In this document: positions 1 through 11,011 of the stretch, piece by piece
Layout: every line of letters starts with the position of its first letter
How positions within the stretch are numbered: position 1 is the first letter of the stretch
Source: Rhipicephalus microplus
Lineage: Eukaryota; Arthropoda; Arachnida; Ixodida; Ixodidae
Reading direction: 5' to 3'
Length of the DNA: 64,000 nucleotides
Assembly: GCF_043290135.1 (NCBI RefSeq)
Contig: NW_027464588.1
Location: 743,501 to 807,500 of the forward strand
Notes under the pieces: generated by a model
What the model was told of the DNA's origin: nothing
The model's database searches: none
The model's input: only the letters and a program-made list of their open reading frames with translations
Program-made: the position numbers and the translations under genes

Positions 1-637
1 AATGTTCAGCCGTTGCACTTCCCCACCTTAACCTTTTAGGCTCACAAATTCAAATCCATGGTCGCGAAGTTCAATATTGTTTGCCTTTTCATTCGAAACA
101 GAAACCAAAACACCACAATAAATGAAGCCAAAAGTGTGTTCGAAGCCCGCAAGCTCGAAGACTAGGCAAATCTATGTACTACGTCATTACCATGGTCGCT
201 GAAGGATCGCAGTGCCTCACTCCCCTCTAGTTCATTTTAAAAAACTCTACGGGTGGTGTGTTCAGGCGCTACCGTCGCATCTCGAAAGCCCCATTGACTA
301 ATGGTTATTATAGTAACCTGCGTTTTCCTTTGAACGCAAAAATTTGCTATTCAGTTGTGCTCAAGGTTTTTTTTTTTTTTGTTACCAAGCTGATGTTCTT
401 TGAAGTTTTCTGGCAAGTTTTTTCTTTGTATAATACTTTCCTTCAGACGCCAGGCGGCAGGGCGTCAACGACTCAAAAGTAACTCGCCCAAGCCTTTGAT
501 GAAGTAGGTCCATTGCTCGGAACGTTCATCAGCCTGTTTGCGATAACTATCCCTGTTCATAAAAATTATACATAGCTCACATTTGTGTAATGTAGTGTGT
601 CATTACCACTTATTGAACTCCACGAAATTGTACAAGA
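1..637. other. Non-coding sequence left of the first retroelement
   Basis: I see no coding exon with splice sites here. The sequence is moderately AT-rich with a short T run near 368-380. The missing 5' exons of the PSMD6 gene are not recognisable in this stretch, so they probably lie left of the window. Confidence 0.5.
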
Positions 638-880
638 TGAAGATACGTGTATGGTGCTGTCGCCCAGACACAGCTGAATTGGCACGCAAATGAAAAAGAC
701 GACATCGTGGTTGTTGTGGGTTGGACTCTCGAGTTTCTCCCGTTTTGGCTGCATGACTGTGCGCTCTCTAAGCCGTTAGCAAGACCAGCTCTCGGTGAAT
801 AAATCTTCCCCGTAACATCTTTTGGTTGAGGTGCTGGGTATCGATCCCAGTACCTCTCGCAGCCGTAGGATAAATACGGA
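638..880 (+). repeat. LTR plus primer-binding-site relic, + orientation
   Basis: A block beginning TGAAGATACGTG and running to about 822 carries an AATAAA at about 798. It is followed by TGGTTGAGGTGCTGGG at 823, which resembles a retroelement primer-binding site. A near-identical GGTGCTGG motif follows the 5' LTR of the intact gypsy element at 32 kb, which supports the reading. The first roughly 120 bp are the reverse complement of 881-1015. I read this as a complete LTR of about 185 bp with the start of the internal region, in the orientation opposite to the pol remnant that follows. The family match is inferred; boundaries are good to about 10 bp. Confidence 0.55.
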
Positions 881-1016
881 TAGAGAGTGCACAGTCATGT
901 AGGCAAAACGGGAGAAGCTCGAGAGTCCAGCCTACAACAACCACGTTGTCGTCTTCTTCATTTGGGTGCCAATTCAGCTGCGTCTGGGCGACAGTTCCAT
1001 ACACGTATCATCACCC
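881..1016 (-). repeat. Truncated inverted LTR copy, minus orientation
   Basis: The reverse complement of this block matches 638-763 at roughly 90% identity by eye. Read on the minus strand it follows the end of the pol remnant directly. It is preceded by a purine-rich GGGCCGGGG that would serve as the polypurine tract, so it is the 3' LTR of the minus-strand element. It is cut off after about 120 bp, where it meets the + oriented LTR/internal junction. Confidence 0.6.
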
Positions 1017-1039
1017 CGGCCCATAAGGCACCGTCTCGG

Positions 1040-3280
1040 TGCCTGTTAAATGAGCGAGTCGGCGTTGTAGGGCTTGAGACGAGAAACGTGGACTACTGCC
1101 GTTCTGGATGCAGCAGCTGATGAGTTTGTGGTAGCGGCAATCTTGTAGGTCACAGGTGTGACCTGACGAATGAATCAGTAGGGCCCAGCGTATCGCGATA
1201 GTAGTTTCTCGCAGAGGCCGACACGTCGAGATGGGAGCCACAGGAGAACAAGAAATCCCGCAGAAAAAACGCCATCTCTATGTCGACGATCATAATGAGA
1301 CTTCTGTGCTCTCTGCGACGATGATAACCGAACGCGCGCTACCACGCGTGCCGTCAGGGCCCGGGTGATCGCATCCTGAGCGTACGAAGTGGAGTATGGG
1401 TGGTCTGATGAAAGCAGTGTGCCGAAGGGCAGTAAAGGATGACGTCCGAAGAGTAGATAAAAAGGGGAGTAGCCCACTGTTTCATGATGCGACGAGTTAT
1501 AGGCGAAGGTTACAAACGAAAGAGCTATGTCCCAATCAGTGTGGTCGGTAGATACGTACATGGCAAGCATGTCTGTCAATGTGCGGTTTAGGCGCTCCGT
1601 CAGGCCGTTAGTCTGAGGGTGGTAAGATGTGGTGAAGTTGTGATGGGTAGCACAAGATCGGAGTAGATCATCAACCACACAAGATAGAAAGTAGCGACCA
1701 CGGTCTGTGAGCAGGTGAGACGGAGCGCCATGCTGGAGAATAATGTCGTACAGCAGGAAGTCGGCAACGTCGGTTGCACAGCTGGTTGGTAGCGCTCGAG
1801 TGATTGCATACCGAGTGGCATAGTCTGTGGCCACTGCAATTCATTTATTTCCAGTTGTAGAAGTAGGAAAGGGACCTAGCAAGTCCAACCCCACTTGATA
1901 AAATGGCTCGGCTGGAACTTCAATAGGTTGAAGAAGACCGGCAGGGGGAGTCGTAGGCTTCTTTCGGTGCTGGCAGAGGTCGCAAGATGCGACGTGACAG
2001 CGAACGGAGCGGTAGAGACCCTTCCAGAATACTCGTCGTCGAATGCGGTCGTAAGTTCTGGAGACTCCTAGATGTCCAGAAGTTGGAGCATCGTGGAATT
2101 GTCGCAGAACATCCTTTCGGAGGTGATGCGGTACGACGAGTAAAAGTTCCGCGCCGTCGGGGTGTAAGTTGCGGTGGTACAAAACGTTGTCTTGAAGTAG
2201 GTAGCTGCTAAGAGAAGGGTCAGCATAACGCGATTGAAGGTGGTCAATGATGGTGAGCAGCGATGGATCTCGGCGCTGTTCGTCGGCCACGTTCAGAAAG
2301 TCAGTGATGGCTAAAACGCAGGCATCGGATTCCAAATCAGTGGAGCTAGGTGGATCAACGGGGTGCCGGGATAAGCAGTCAGCATCGCTGTGCAGCTTTC
2401 CAGATTGGTAAACAACCGAGAACGTGTACTCCTGTAATCGAAGTGCCTGCCCATTGGCGGAGTCTTCCTGTAGGGTCCTTAAGCGTCGACAGCCAGCAAA
2501 GCGCATGATGGTCCGTGATGACTGCGAACGGACGTCCGTATAAGTACGGACGGAATTTCGCAATAGCCCAAACGAGGGCTAAGCATTCCCGCTCAGTGAT
2601 GGAATAATTTTGCTCCGCTTGCGACAAAAGTCGGCTAGCGTAGGCTATCACACGGCTGGTGCCATTCTGTATCTGAGAGAGTATATCACCAATGCCATGG
2701 CCGCTTGCATCAATACGAAGCTCTGTTCGAGCCGCTGGATCAAAATGAGCCAACACAGGTGGTGATGTGAGGGCGGTAATTAGCGACGCGAAGGAATGTT
2801 CTTGGTCCCTTTCCCAAGAAAAGGCCACATTCTTTTTGAGGAGATCCGTTAGGGGCCTAGCAATATCCGCGAAGTTGAAGACAAAGCAGCGGAAGTATGA
2901 GCAGAGCCCAATAAAACTGCGAACTTCTTGGGTGGAACGCGGAACTGGGAATTTTCGGACTGCACGAACTTTGTCAGGGTCGGGTTGAACACCAGTGGCG
3001 TCAACAAGGTGGCCGAGTAGTTTAATCTGCCGTCGTCCAAATGAGCATTTCGACGAATTCAGTTGGAGACCAGCGCAACAAAAAACGTCAAAAATTGCCG
3101 AGAGACGAGACAGGTGGCTTTCGAAGGAGGGCAAGAAAACTATTACATCATCCAAATAGCAAAGGCAGGTCGACCATTTGAAACCGCGAAGAAGACAGTT
3201 CATCATACGCTTAAAAGTAGCCGGGGCATTACACAACCCAAAAGGCATGACCTTGCTTCCCCGTAACAATATGTTCGAGC
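1040..3280 (-). pseudogene. Ty3/gypsy pol remnant (RT C-terminal half, RNase H, integrase), broken
   Basis: Read on the minus strand, this encodes the second half of a gypsy polyprotein. The order is reverse transcriptase with [12 protein letters not shown] and the catalytic YLDD, RNase H with DASGHGIG, and the linker [13 protein letters not shown]. Integrase follows, with the H/C zinc-binding part (CDLCQHRKKP) and core residues D (GLDLLGPF), D (LTDRGRYF) and E (GLTERLNRT). It resembles the intact element at 27-32 kb but is clearly a separate, older copy. Breaks: a TGA at about 1838-1840 at a position that is Trp in the relative; a frameshift near 2455 between RNase H and the linker; and loss of gag, protease and the N-terminal half of RT beyond about 3280. 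A fragment of this kind cannot be autonomous. Confidence 0.9.
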
Positions 3281-3985
3281 ACTTCGCAGTTTCACATGGT
3301 GTAGTTGGACTTGGTGTCACCAGGTGGCGGATCTCTGCAGCAGCTCGCATACCCCTGATACGAACGGATGGTCACGCCACCTAGCGTTGTTATTATCGCC
3401 ACCTCCATCGTTGGGTCCGCATCAACGGTACCTAGGTGTGCCTCTAACAGTAATGATGTGCGGATAGTCGAGAATTGTTGCAAGATAGTCTCGCTATGGA
3501 CGGCCTTAGTTGCCGTGATAAAAACTTGCAGGCACATTTAGTTGAGGTGCCTCCTTTTCTGCGATAATCTTCACCGGAACATATCGTTGGGCCGTTGGCA
3601 CGGTGGTGTCACGCAGGTGAGGGCGAGCTGGACGGCGTCAAGAACGACAAAACAGAGATGATGTCAGCAATAAACTTTTAGAAAAATTTATTGGCTGAAC
3701 ATGTGCCCTAACAGTAACAAAAAGAAATTATTTGATAATTGTAGGCGACGACGTGGTCGAACGGTGGGTGCCAGACAGTCCGGCCTTCTGCGGCAATGCC
3801 CTATTTTATTCTTACGTCATATTCAGGCATCAGACTTGCGTGAGGCTACGCATAATTTTGAACAATAGCGAGCAAGAACAGTGTGGAAGCGCATAAGCCG
3901 ACAAGACATTCCAGCCCCGCTTTCTTTAAACCAAGGTGTTTTAGGCGCACGATATGACTTGCCCCTTCATGAAAAAAAAAACATG

Positions 3986-4064
3986 GTCTTGATGCCCTTT
4001 GCACATCAAGACTATGCTTAATACCTTCTCGTGGGTATGCCATATACCACGAGAAGGTATTAAG
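3986..4064. repeat. Two adjacent short inverted repeats
   Basis: The first is a 9-bp stem (GTCTTGATG at 3986-3994 with CATCAAGAC at 4004-4012). The second is an 18-bp perfect stem (4017-4034 with 4047-4064, CTTAATACCTTCTCGTGG) with a 12-nt loop. They are 4 nt apart. No mobile-element ends or genes explain them here. Confidence 0.8.
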
Positions 4065-4187
4065 GGTTTGAACCAAATATAGATAAATTATTTGGTGAGT
4101 AATTCCAAAAACCTCGCTTGCAGGATAAGACCAATGTTTTATGAAGAAATATGTGAAGGGTCAGATATTGTGCGTTTACCAGGACAT

Positions 4188-4245
4188 AGTTTATCAAATA
4201 AGGCACAGCTTCTTTAGTTTATCAAATAAGGCAACAGCTTCTTTA
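4188..4245 (+). repeat. Tandem duplication of about 29 bp
   Basis: TAGTTTATCAAATAAGGC(A)ACAGCTTCTTT occurs twice in a row. The two copies differ by one inserted A. A third, more diverged trace (ACTTACCAAATAATG) follows directly. Confidence 0.8.
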
Positions 4246-4657
4246 CTTACCAAATAATGTAACTACTTACTGAATGAGGTAACTCTTCGTAACTGTTGAA
4301 ATAAGTGCCAGGCGCGTTGCCTAAAGAAACAATATGGGGTGTTGTTACTGTTGCTCTGTAATATTATTTCAGGTAGGGAAGGGGGCAGCTGTGAACTGGA
4401 CGTTTGCGTGAAGCGTCGGCGTGCCGTCAAGCGTCAGGCTGCTGGTATACCTCGATGGCCCATAAGGACAGCCAAAAAGCTACTGAAATGAACTGAGCGT
4501 GTGCGGTATCAATAATACTAGCAAGTATGAACCCAACCCCTCAGTCATTAGTTTGACATTGTGGCCCTCTTGTAGACATACTTGTACACCAGTACCTCAA
4601 CAAGTGCTTCCTTGTTTCGGAACGAAGCGGTGCTATTTGTTCTCCACGCGCTCGCAG

Positions 4658-4803
4658 GATGCGGCACTGGCACAGCTCAACAAGACGTATGACAAGACGG
4701 TGGGTCTCGGTCGCCGGCTGGACGTGCTCTTCCACATCATCCGCATCGGTTTCTTCTACATGGACCACGAGCTCATCACCCGCAGCATCGACAGGGCCAA
4801 GGG
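4658..4803 (+). CDS. PSMD6: 26S proteasome regulatory subunit 6 (PSMD6/Rpn7), first visible exon
   Basis: PSMD6/Rpn7 is a scaffolding PCI-domain subunit of the 19S regulatory particle lid. It helps hold the deubiquitinase module on the proteasome in cytosol and nucleus, and it has no catalytic site. This exon encodes 48 residues plus two bases, containing NKTYDKTVGLGRRLD and IGFFYMDHELITRS, which closely match the conserved helical repeat region of metazoan Rpn7. The acceptor AG is at 4656-4657 and the donor GTAAGT begins at 4804 (phase 2). The N-terminal part of the protein, roughly 118 residues by comparison with the human protein, is encoded further left, outside the window. The six exons visible here join in frame to 272 residues and a stop, matching the length expected for the C-terminal part of a protein of about 389 residues. 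Confidence 0.95.
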
Positions 4804-5817
4804 GTAAGTTCGTATATTTGCGTTCGACGGCTTGCTATAGTGTTGAAAACAGTGTACATTCATTTTGACTTGAGATAGTCGAAAGTATTGCGAGCATTAT
4901 TCACGCGCTCTATCCTGTATATACTCATCATCATCCCGCTGGCCTCGGTTGTGGGGCTCAGGCTAAGCGAATAAAAGAAGATTCTCGCATCTTCAACGTT
5001 GCCTTACACGTGGTGGAGAGTGGTTCCTGGTCCGATAGTCCTCTCTATCCTGAGGGTCCTCATCAGCTACCGCTGCGAGGCACCGCTGGAGCTACGTTTG
5101 GGCCGCTGTCTTCACAACCACCCCTCTGCCATGTCAGGTGATGAGCAGAGCACCGCAGCTTTTTGCGTCCCGCCTGGGCCCGTAGGGGTGCCTTCTTGGA
5201 CTGTCACCACCACTCAAAAGATTCCCTTGGTGTTTGCTGACCTAAGTACTGTATAAGTAGGCTACTAAAGCCGTAGTCCTTCAATAATTCTTGTGATCAC
5301 AAAACTTCGTCAACACCTGGTGGGGGAGCTTCATACGCTGCTCGAAAATTCCGCAATCCGGTGCAGTTCTGCCACAGAGTCAATCTTCAAAGCCGTCCGT
5401 GTAATCATATGCTCGTGCAGTGCGAGACATGCTGCTGGATACCATGTGTAAACGCCATCTCAAGATGAGGATGCCTAACACGAGTTGCGTCCTGAGAGGC
5501 CGTTCCGGCTACACGAAAACCACAAATGCATCGTTGTTTTCGTTACGACCAAAACAAACAGGAGTATGAAAAATCGAAGAGGACCATACCACAACAGAAA
5601 AGTGGCGATATTAACTTTCAGTCAAAGGACACACGTGTGGGCATGAACCATTTTGACGCCTTGTACGTATATGCGTAAAATGTTTTACATTAACAGCGAA
5701 TCTGTGTACTTAAAAGAGGACGAGCAAATGCTGAAGACTGATGCCGGTTCCAGAATTTTGGAAAGACTTCCTTCGTATCTCACGGAACGCGAACCCTGGA
5801 CCCACTTATCGACAATA

Positions 5818-5818
<1 letters not shown>
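4804..5818 (+). other. PSMD6 intron, first part
   Basis: This is the beginning of the 6.9-kb intron after the 4658-4803 exon. No coding exon is seen. It contains a CATCATCAT-like run near 4926 and no repeat that I recognise confidently. Confidence 0.6.

Positions 5819-5848
<30 letters not shown>
5819..5848 (+). repeat. (CAT)n microsatellite, 3' tail of the minus-strand LINE
   Basis: Ten CAT units. On the minus strand this is an (ATG)n run immediately after the end of the LINE 3' UTR. RTE-type LINEs commonly end in short microsatellite tails rather than poly(A). Confidence 0.85.
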
Positions 5849-5849
<1 letters not shown>

Positions 5850-8800
5850 GCCTGACTACGTCCACTGCAGGACAAAGGCCTCTCCCATGTTCCGCCAGTT
5901 AACCCGGTCCTGTGCTTGCTGCTGCCAATTTATACCCGCAAACTTCTTAATCTCATCTGCCCACCTAACCTTCTGTCTCCCCCTAAGCCGCTTCCCTTCT
6001 CTGGGAATCCAGTCAGTTACCCTTAATGACCAGCGGTTATCCTGTCTACGCGCTACATGCCCTGCCCATGTCCATTTCTTCTTCTTGATTTCAGCTATGA
6101 TATCCTTAACCCCCGTTTGTTCCCTAATCCACTCTGCTCTCTTCTTGTCTCTTAAGGTTACACCTACCATTTTTCTTTCCATTGCTCGCTGCGTCGTCCT
6201 CAATTTAAGCTGAACCCTCTTTGTAAGTCTCCAGGTTTCTGCTCCGTAGCTAAGTACCGGCAAGATACAGCTGTTATATACCTTCCTCTTGAGGGATAGT
6301 GGCAAACTACCTGTCATAATTTGAGAGTGCTTGCCAAATGTGCTCCACCCCATTCTTATTCTTCTAGTTACTTCAGTCTCGTGGTTCGGCTCTGCGGTTA
6401 TTACCTGCCCTAAGTAGACATAGTCTTTTACAACTTCAAGTGCACTATTACCTATCTCGAAGCGCTGCTCCTTGCCGAGGTTGTTGTACATTACTTTCGT
6501 TTTCTGCAGATTCATTTTAAGACCCACCTTTCTGCTCTCCTTGTCTAGCTCCGTAATCATGAGTTGCAATTCGTCCCCCGAGTTACTCAGCAATGCAATG
6601 TCATCGGCGAAGCGCAGGTTACTAAGGTATTCTCCATTGACTCTTATCCCTAACTGTTCCCATTCTAGGCTTCTGAAAACCTCCTGTAAGCACGCGGTAA
6701 ATAGCATTGGGGAAATTGTGTCCCCCTGCCTTACACCCTTCTTGATTGGTATTCTGTTGCTTTCTTTATGAAGCACTATGGTAGCAGTTGATCCCCTGTA
6801 GATTTCTTCCAGAATGTTTATATATACTTCATCTACGCCCTGATTCCGCAGTGTTTGCATGACGGCTGATATTTCTACTGAATCAAACGCTTTCTCGTAA
6901 TCTATGAAGGCTATGTATAGGGGTTGGTTATACTCTGAGCATTTCTCTATTACCTGATTGATAGTATGAATGTGGTCAATTGTTGAGTAGCCTGTTCGAA
7001 ATCCTGCTTGTTCCTTTGGTTGATTGAATTCTAATGTTTTATTTACTCTGTTAGCAATTACCTTTGTAAATAGCTTGTATACTACAGAGAGCAAGCTGAT
7101 CGGCCTGTAATTCTTCAAGTCCTTGTCATCTCCTTTCTTATGTATTAAGATGATGTTAGCGTTCTTCCAAGACTCTGGTACTCTTCCCGTCAGGAGACAC
7201 CTCGTAAACAGGGTGGCTAGTTTTTCTAACACAATCTGTCCTCTATCTTTCAGCAGATCTGATGTTACCTGATCCTCACCAGCAGCTTTGCCCCTTTGCA
7301 TGCTCTCTAAAGCTTTCCTGACTTCTTCTATCATTACTGGTGGGGTGTAATCTGGGTTACTGCTAGTTCTTGTAGTATTAAGGCCGTGGTTGTCACGGCT
7401 ACTGTACAGATCTCTGTAAAACTCCTCTGCTATTTTAACTATCCTATCCATATTGGTAGTTATTTTGCCTTCTTTGTCCCTTAGTGCATACATCCGACTT
7501 TTGCCTATCCCAAGTTTCCTCTTCAATGCTTTGACACTTCCTCCGTTTTTCAGAGCGTGTTCAATTCTCTCCATGTTATACCTTCTTACATCGCATACCT
7601 TACGTCTATTAATCAACTTCGAAAGCTCTGCCAGTTCTATTTTGTCTGTTGTACTTGACACTTTCATGATTTGACGCTTCTTAATTAGGTTCTTCGTTTC
7701 CTGGGAAAGCTTGCCAGTGTCCTGTCTAACTACCCTGTCTCCAACTTCCACTGCACACTCCGTAATGATACTCGTTAGATTATCATTCATTGTATCTACG
7801 CTAAGGTTCGTTTCCTCACTAAGAGCCGAGTACCTGTTCTGCAGCGACACTCTGAATTCCTGTACTTTCCCTCTCAGTGCTAGCTGATTGATTGGCTTCT
7901 TGCGTATCAGTTTCTGTCGTTCCTTCTTCAAGTCTAGGCGAATTCGAGACCGTACTATTCTATGGTCACTGCATTGTACCTTGCCAATCACTTCCACATC
8001 CTGCACGATTCCAGGTTGTGCACTCATTATAAAGTCTATTTCGTTTCTTATTTTCGCCATTAGGGCTCCTCCATGTCCACTTGCTGTTTTCTCGTTTTCG
8101 GTAGAAGGTATTCAAAATCCGTAAATTATTGCGTTCTGCGAATTCTACTAGTAGCTCTCCTCTGGCGTTTCTAGTACCGATGCCATAATCTCCTACTGCC
8201 TGGTCTCCAGCCTGCTTCTTCCCTACCTTTGCATTAAAGTCTCCCATCAGTATTGTATACTGTGTTTTTACCTTACTCGTTGCCGATTCCACGTCTTCAC
8301 AGAAGCTTTCAACTGAAGCGTCATCATGGCTGGATGTAGCTGCGTAAGCCAGTACCACCTTCATATTGTATCGCTTATTCAGTTTAATTACGAAACCTAA
8401 CACCCTTTCATTATAGCTAATGTATTCCACTATGTTGCCAGCTATGTTTCTGTGAATTAGGAACCCCACTCCTAGTTATCTTCTGTCAGCCAAGCCCCGA
8501 TAGCAAAGGACGTGCCCATTCTGTACCATCGTATAGGCATCATCTGTCCTTCTAACCTCACTCAGCCCTATTATATCCCATTTAACGCCTTCTAGCTCCT
8601 CGAATAGTACAGCTAGACTTCCCTCACTAGATAAGGTTCTAGCGTCAAACGTTACCAAGTTCAGGTTCCAATGGCGGCCTGTCCGGATCCAGAGATTCTT
8701 AGCACCCTCTGCTGCGTTGCAGATCTGACCGCCGCCATGGTCAGTTGCTTCGCAGCTGCTGGGGACTGAGGGCCGTGAGTTATTTGACGTAAGCATGTGG

Positions 8801-8895
8801 GAGGTAGTGGCCAGATACTGCACCAGGGTGGCCAATCCTTCTCTGGTGAGGGAGTGCGTTCTCGGCGGTGTTTGCCGGTGAGGCCGCACCCCAGG
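5849..8895 (-). pseudogene. RTE-like non-LTR retrotransposon, endonuclease plus reverse transcriptase, near full length with two breaks
   Basis: On the minus strand it encodes an APE-type endonuclease (GLSEVRR near the start, GDFNAKVG, then SDHR as the C-terminal catalytic block). A reverse transcriptase follows ([44 protein letters not shown], and the catalytic FADD). The C-terminal region has [12 protein letters not shown] and ends WRNMGEAF, typical of RTE-like elements. The long open part (5856-8060) is 734 residues. Breaks: an in-frame TAA at 8473-8475, shortly after the GLSEVRR block, and a frameshift near 8055-8065 just before the SDHR block. It lies antisense in a PSMD6 intron. Clade assignment (RTE rather than another APE clade) is from motif style and tail type. 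It is probably inactive as it stands, though recently active. Confidence 0.85.
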
Positions 8896-9030
8896 CCTCT
8901 TAATGCAGTTCCATCAACACGCGGGTTTTTTTTTTAATCCGGTTGGAAACTGCGCGGTACCGGGATTTGAGCCACGGACCTCTTGCATGCGAGGCGGATG
9001 CTCTAACCACTACGCCATCGCCGCAACCTC
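8896..9030 (-). repeat. tRNA-like block (Ala-type) with A/T-rich linker at the 5' end of the LINE
   Basis: Read on the minus strand from about 9028, there is an A-box-like TGGCGTAGTGGTTAGAGC, an anticodon-arm-like CTCGCATGCAAGAG (a CGC alanine-type anticodon), a B-box-like GGCTCAAATCC, and a partly pairing acceptor end. An (A)10 linker and TTGATGGAACTGCATTAAG then lead into the LINE start. It is either a tRNA-derived SINE inserted beside the LINE or a Pol III-type leader of the LINE itself. The B box deviates from consensus (CTCAA for TTCGA), so it is not a functional tRNA gene. Confidence 0.6.
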
Positions 9031-10669
9031 TTCGACAATACAACCACTATGGAAATTAACACGTAAACCACGAACAGATACGAGCTGAGGTGTGCATTTA
9101 GTGTCCAGCAGGTGGTGGTAAAAATTCAGTTAAAGGGACGCCACAATCTATATTCTATGTGTGGATGATCATTATTCATGTTCCGTAAAGAACTTATCCG
9201 TGACCTGATGCATTGGTACTCCGTGCATGTGACTGTGTACCAAAAACTTATAAAGGGTCGTGCCTGTATCTTGCTTTTATAAATGATCGTGCCTGTATGT
9301 TGCTTTTGCACGGGTAAATTGTATTTTTTTTATTGACTTATACCAGCTTTTCTTCCCTAATAAGTCATACCATGATGGCAACAATTAACAACATCAGTGA
9401 CATTAAAATATGTGAAGTTTTTCTAAACTGTTTTGCAATAATAGAAGCAAAATGCCTTCTCTAGATTGTGTTCATCTGTTAAGATGTGGCCAGAAGACTC
9501 AGATGCTGCTCCAACTTTAACAGGTTCAGAATCTATGGCGGCGACAAAATGCCTTCTCTAGATTGTGTTCATCTGTTAAGATGTGGCCAGAAGACTCAGA
9601 TGCTGCTCCAACTTTAACAGGTTCAGAATCTATGGCGGCGAGTGCGCATGCAACAGCTGGTATTTTATGTCTACATTTACAAATGATACCATTAACATTT
9701 AGCTCCAAATGCACTGTGTTTAAGTTCATAGGAATTTTAAAAAGCTATCCCTATCGTAGTGCTGAGATGAAAAGGGCATGCCACGGCGATTGCATTTCGA
9801 TAGAGCGAAATGCAGAGACGTCAGTGTACTGAGAATTAGGTATACATGTAAAAGAGCCCTAGGTGGTAAAAATTATTCAGGCACTCTCCGCTACGTTCGG
9901 GATAATCCTACTGTGGTACTTGTTCATAACCCCCGAATTTTCATATCGTTTTGGATGATACCATGGCGAGCTTCCTGCTTCGAGCTGCTTTTTTTTTCTC
10001 TCCCAAGTGCTCATTTTCATACGGACGTCAGGTGTTTATGAATATTAAATGCTAACAGCAAATGCGTGAAAGCCAAGCTACCATCGCGGAAGCTTGGAAA
10101 GCTAAAACACCGAGGCTGTTCCATACACAACCCCTGTGATAGCAGCTTTTACATTGCTTTTGAAGCTCAGCTGTGTCTCTAACGGCGGCCGTGGGCTCCA
10201 ATGAAACTGAGGCGGCATTTTCGTGACCATAAGAAGCACTCGATGACTCTGAATGGCTCTGGTATAACCAAGATACCATTTTCCTAGTAGAAGTCCTAGA
10301 AACTTGTTGCTGGGCTAGTCGTTGCAAGTTAGAATCTTCCGAAAATAAACAGAATATGTAGACTGCCCTTGTACTGGAATGAAGCCACGGCACTGATAAA
10401 ACAGACACCACAGAAAGTGTACAGGACGTGCGTTTCCGTGGTCTCTGTGTTTTAGCATGCTGCAGCTTCATTGAATGTAACACACACACTAGCCCAAGAG
10501 TCTTGTACTTGGTCCCTCATCTACGCCTTCGTGTTGTGTTTCGCCACTTTCCCGAGTTTTAATTATCCTATCACTACCAGATTTCAGGGAGGAGGGGAGG
10601 GGCATCCATGCATGACGCCATCTCTCGATGGAAGCAACGACGTCCTGCCAAAGCTGAATAAGAAATAGG
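9031..10669. other. PSMD6 intron, middle part
   Basis: There is no coding exon. It includes the 97-bp tandem duplication at 9448-9641. Short ORFs here have no recognisable domain and no splice context. Confidence 0.5.
9448..9641 (+). repeat. Perfect 97-bp tandem duplication
   Basis: The block starting CAAAATGCCTTCTCTAG at 9448 is repeated exactly from 9545, and both copies end with ATGGCGGCGA. No differences are visible between them, so the duplication is very recent or was created during assembly. Confidence 0.9.
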
Positions 10670-11005
10670 CGAGAGAAAAAAAACAACTCCTGAAACAAGT
10701 TAGTAATCAAAAAGGACTCACGAATCTATACAACAGAGACCTACTGGAACAATTTGGTAAACTTGCAGTATTTCGCTACAAATCGACTGGCTTCTAAAGT
10801 CTTGAACAGTCTGGAAAGCCACATGGTTCGCAGCGCGACAGTGTGATTTGAACAGAATGTTAATTTGTCTGTTGTACAGAACGGGGAATCATTTTTGATA
10901 ACCATCTTTTTTCGTCAGACATGTTTTTTTTTTTTGGCCGGTTTGCCGTTCAGTCACGACAGACCACTGCTATCTCTGACGAGAGATGGCGCGACGAGCA
11001 CGTCT
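10670..11005 (+). repeat. Dispersed repeat, copy A (relative at 62085-62455)
   Basis: Ordered shared blocks with the 62-kb copy are: CAGAGACCTACTGGAA / CAGAGATCTAGTGGAA; a block around CTGGAAAGCCACATGGTT / CTGGCAAGCCACGTGGTT; a T run; and CACTGCTATCTCTGACGAGAGATGGCG / the matching block CACTGTCTTTCACGAGAGATGGCG. Both copies have the same orientation. Family unknown; old, with many differences. Boundaries approximate. Confidence 0.6.
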
Positions 11006-11011
11006 CTCTTG

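Larger units (their letters stand above)
3281..4657. other. Non-coding flank with small repeats, 5' of the first visible PSMD6 exon
   Basis: No exon with PSMD6 similarity was recognised. The stretch between 3281 and 3660 has a base composition like the neighbouring retroelement and may be more of it, but I cannot name it. It holds two adjacent hairpins (3986-4012 and 4017-4064) and a direct duplication (about 4188-4245). The end carries a pyrimidine-rich acceptor context (TCTCCACGCGCTCGCAG) for the exon at 4658. Confidence 0.5.

Noticed and set aside
5653..6213. 186-codon + strand ORF with a poly-His run
   Set aside because: The His run is the (CAT)n tail of the antisense LINE, and the rest is the reverse strand of its coding region.
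8940..9030. Functional tRNA-Ala gene
   Set aside because: The B box departs from consensus, the acceptor stem pairs only partly, and it is joined to an A-run and retroelement sequence. A SINE or LINE leader fits better.
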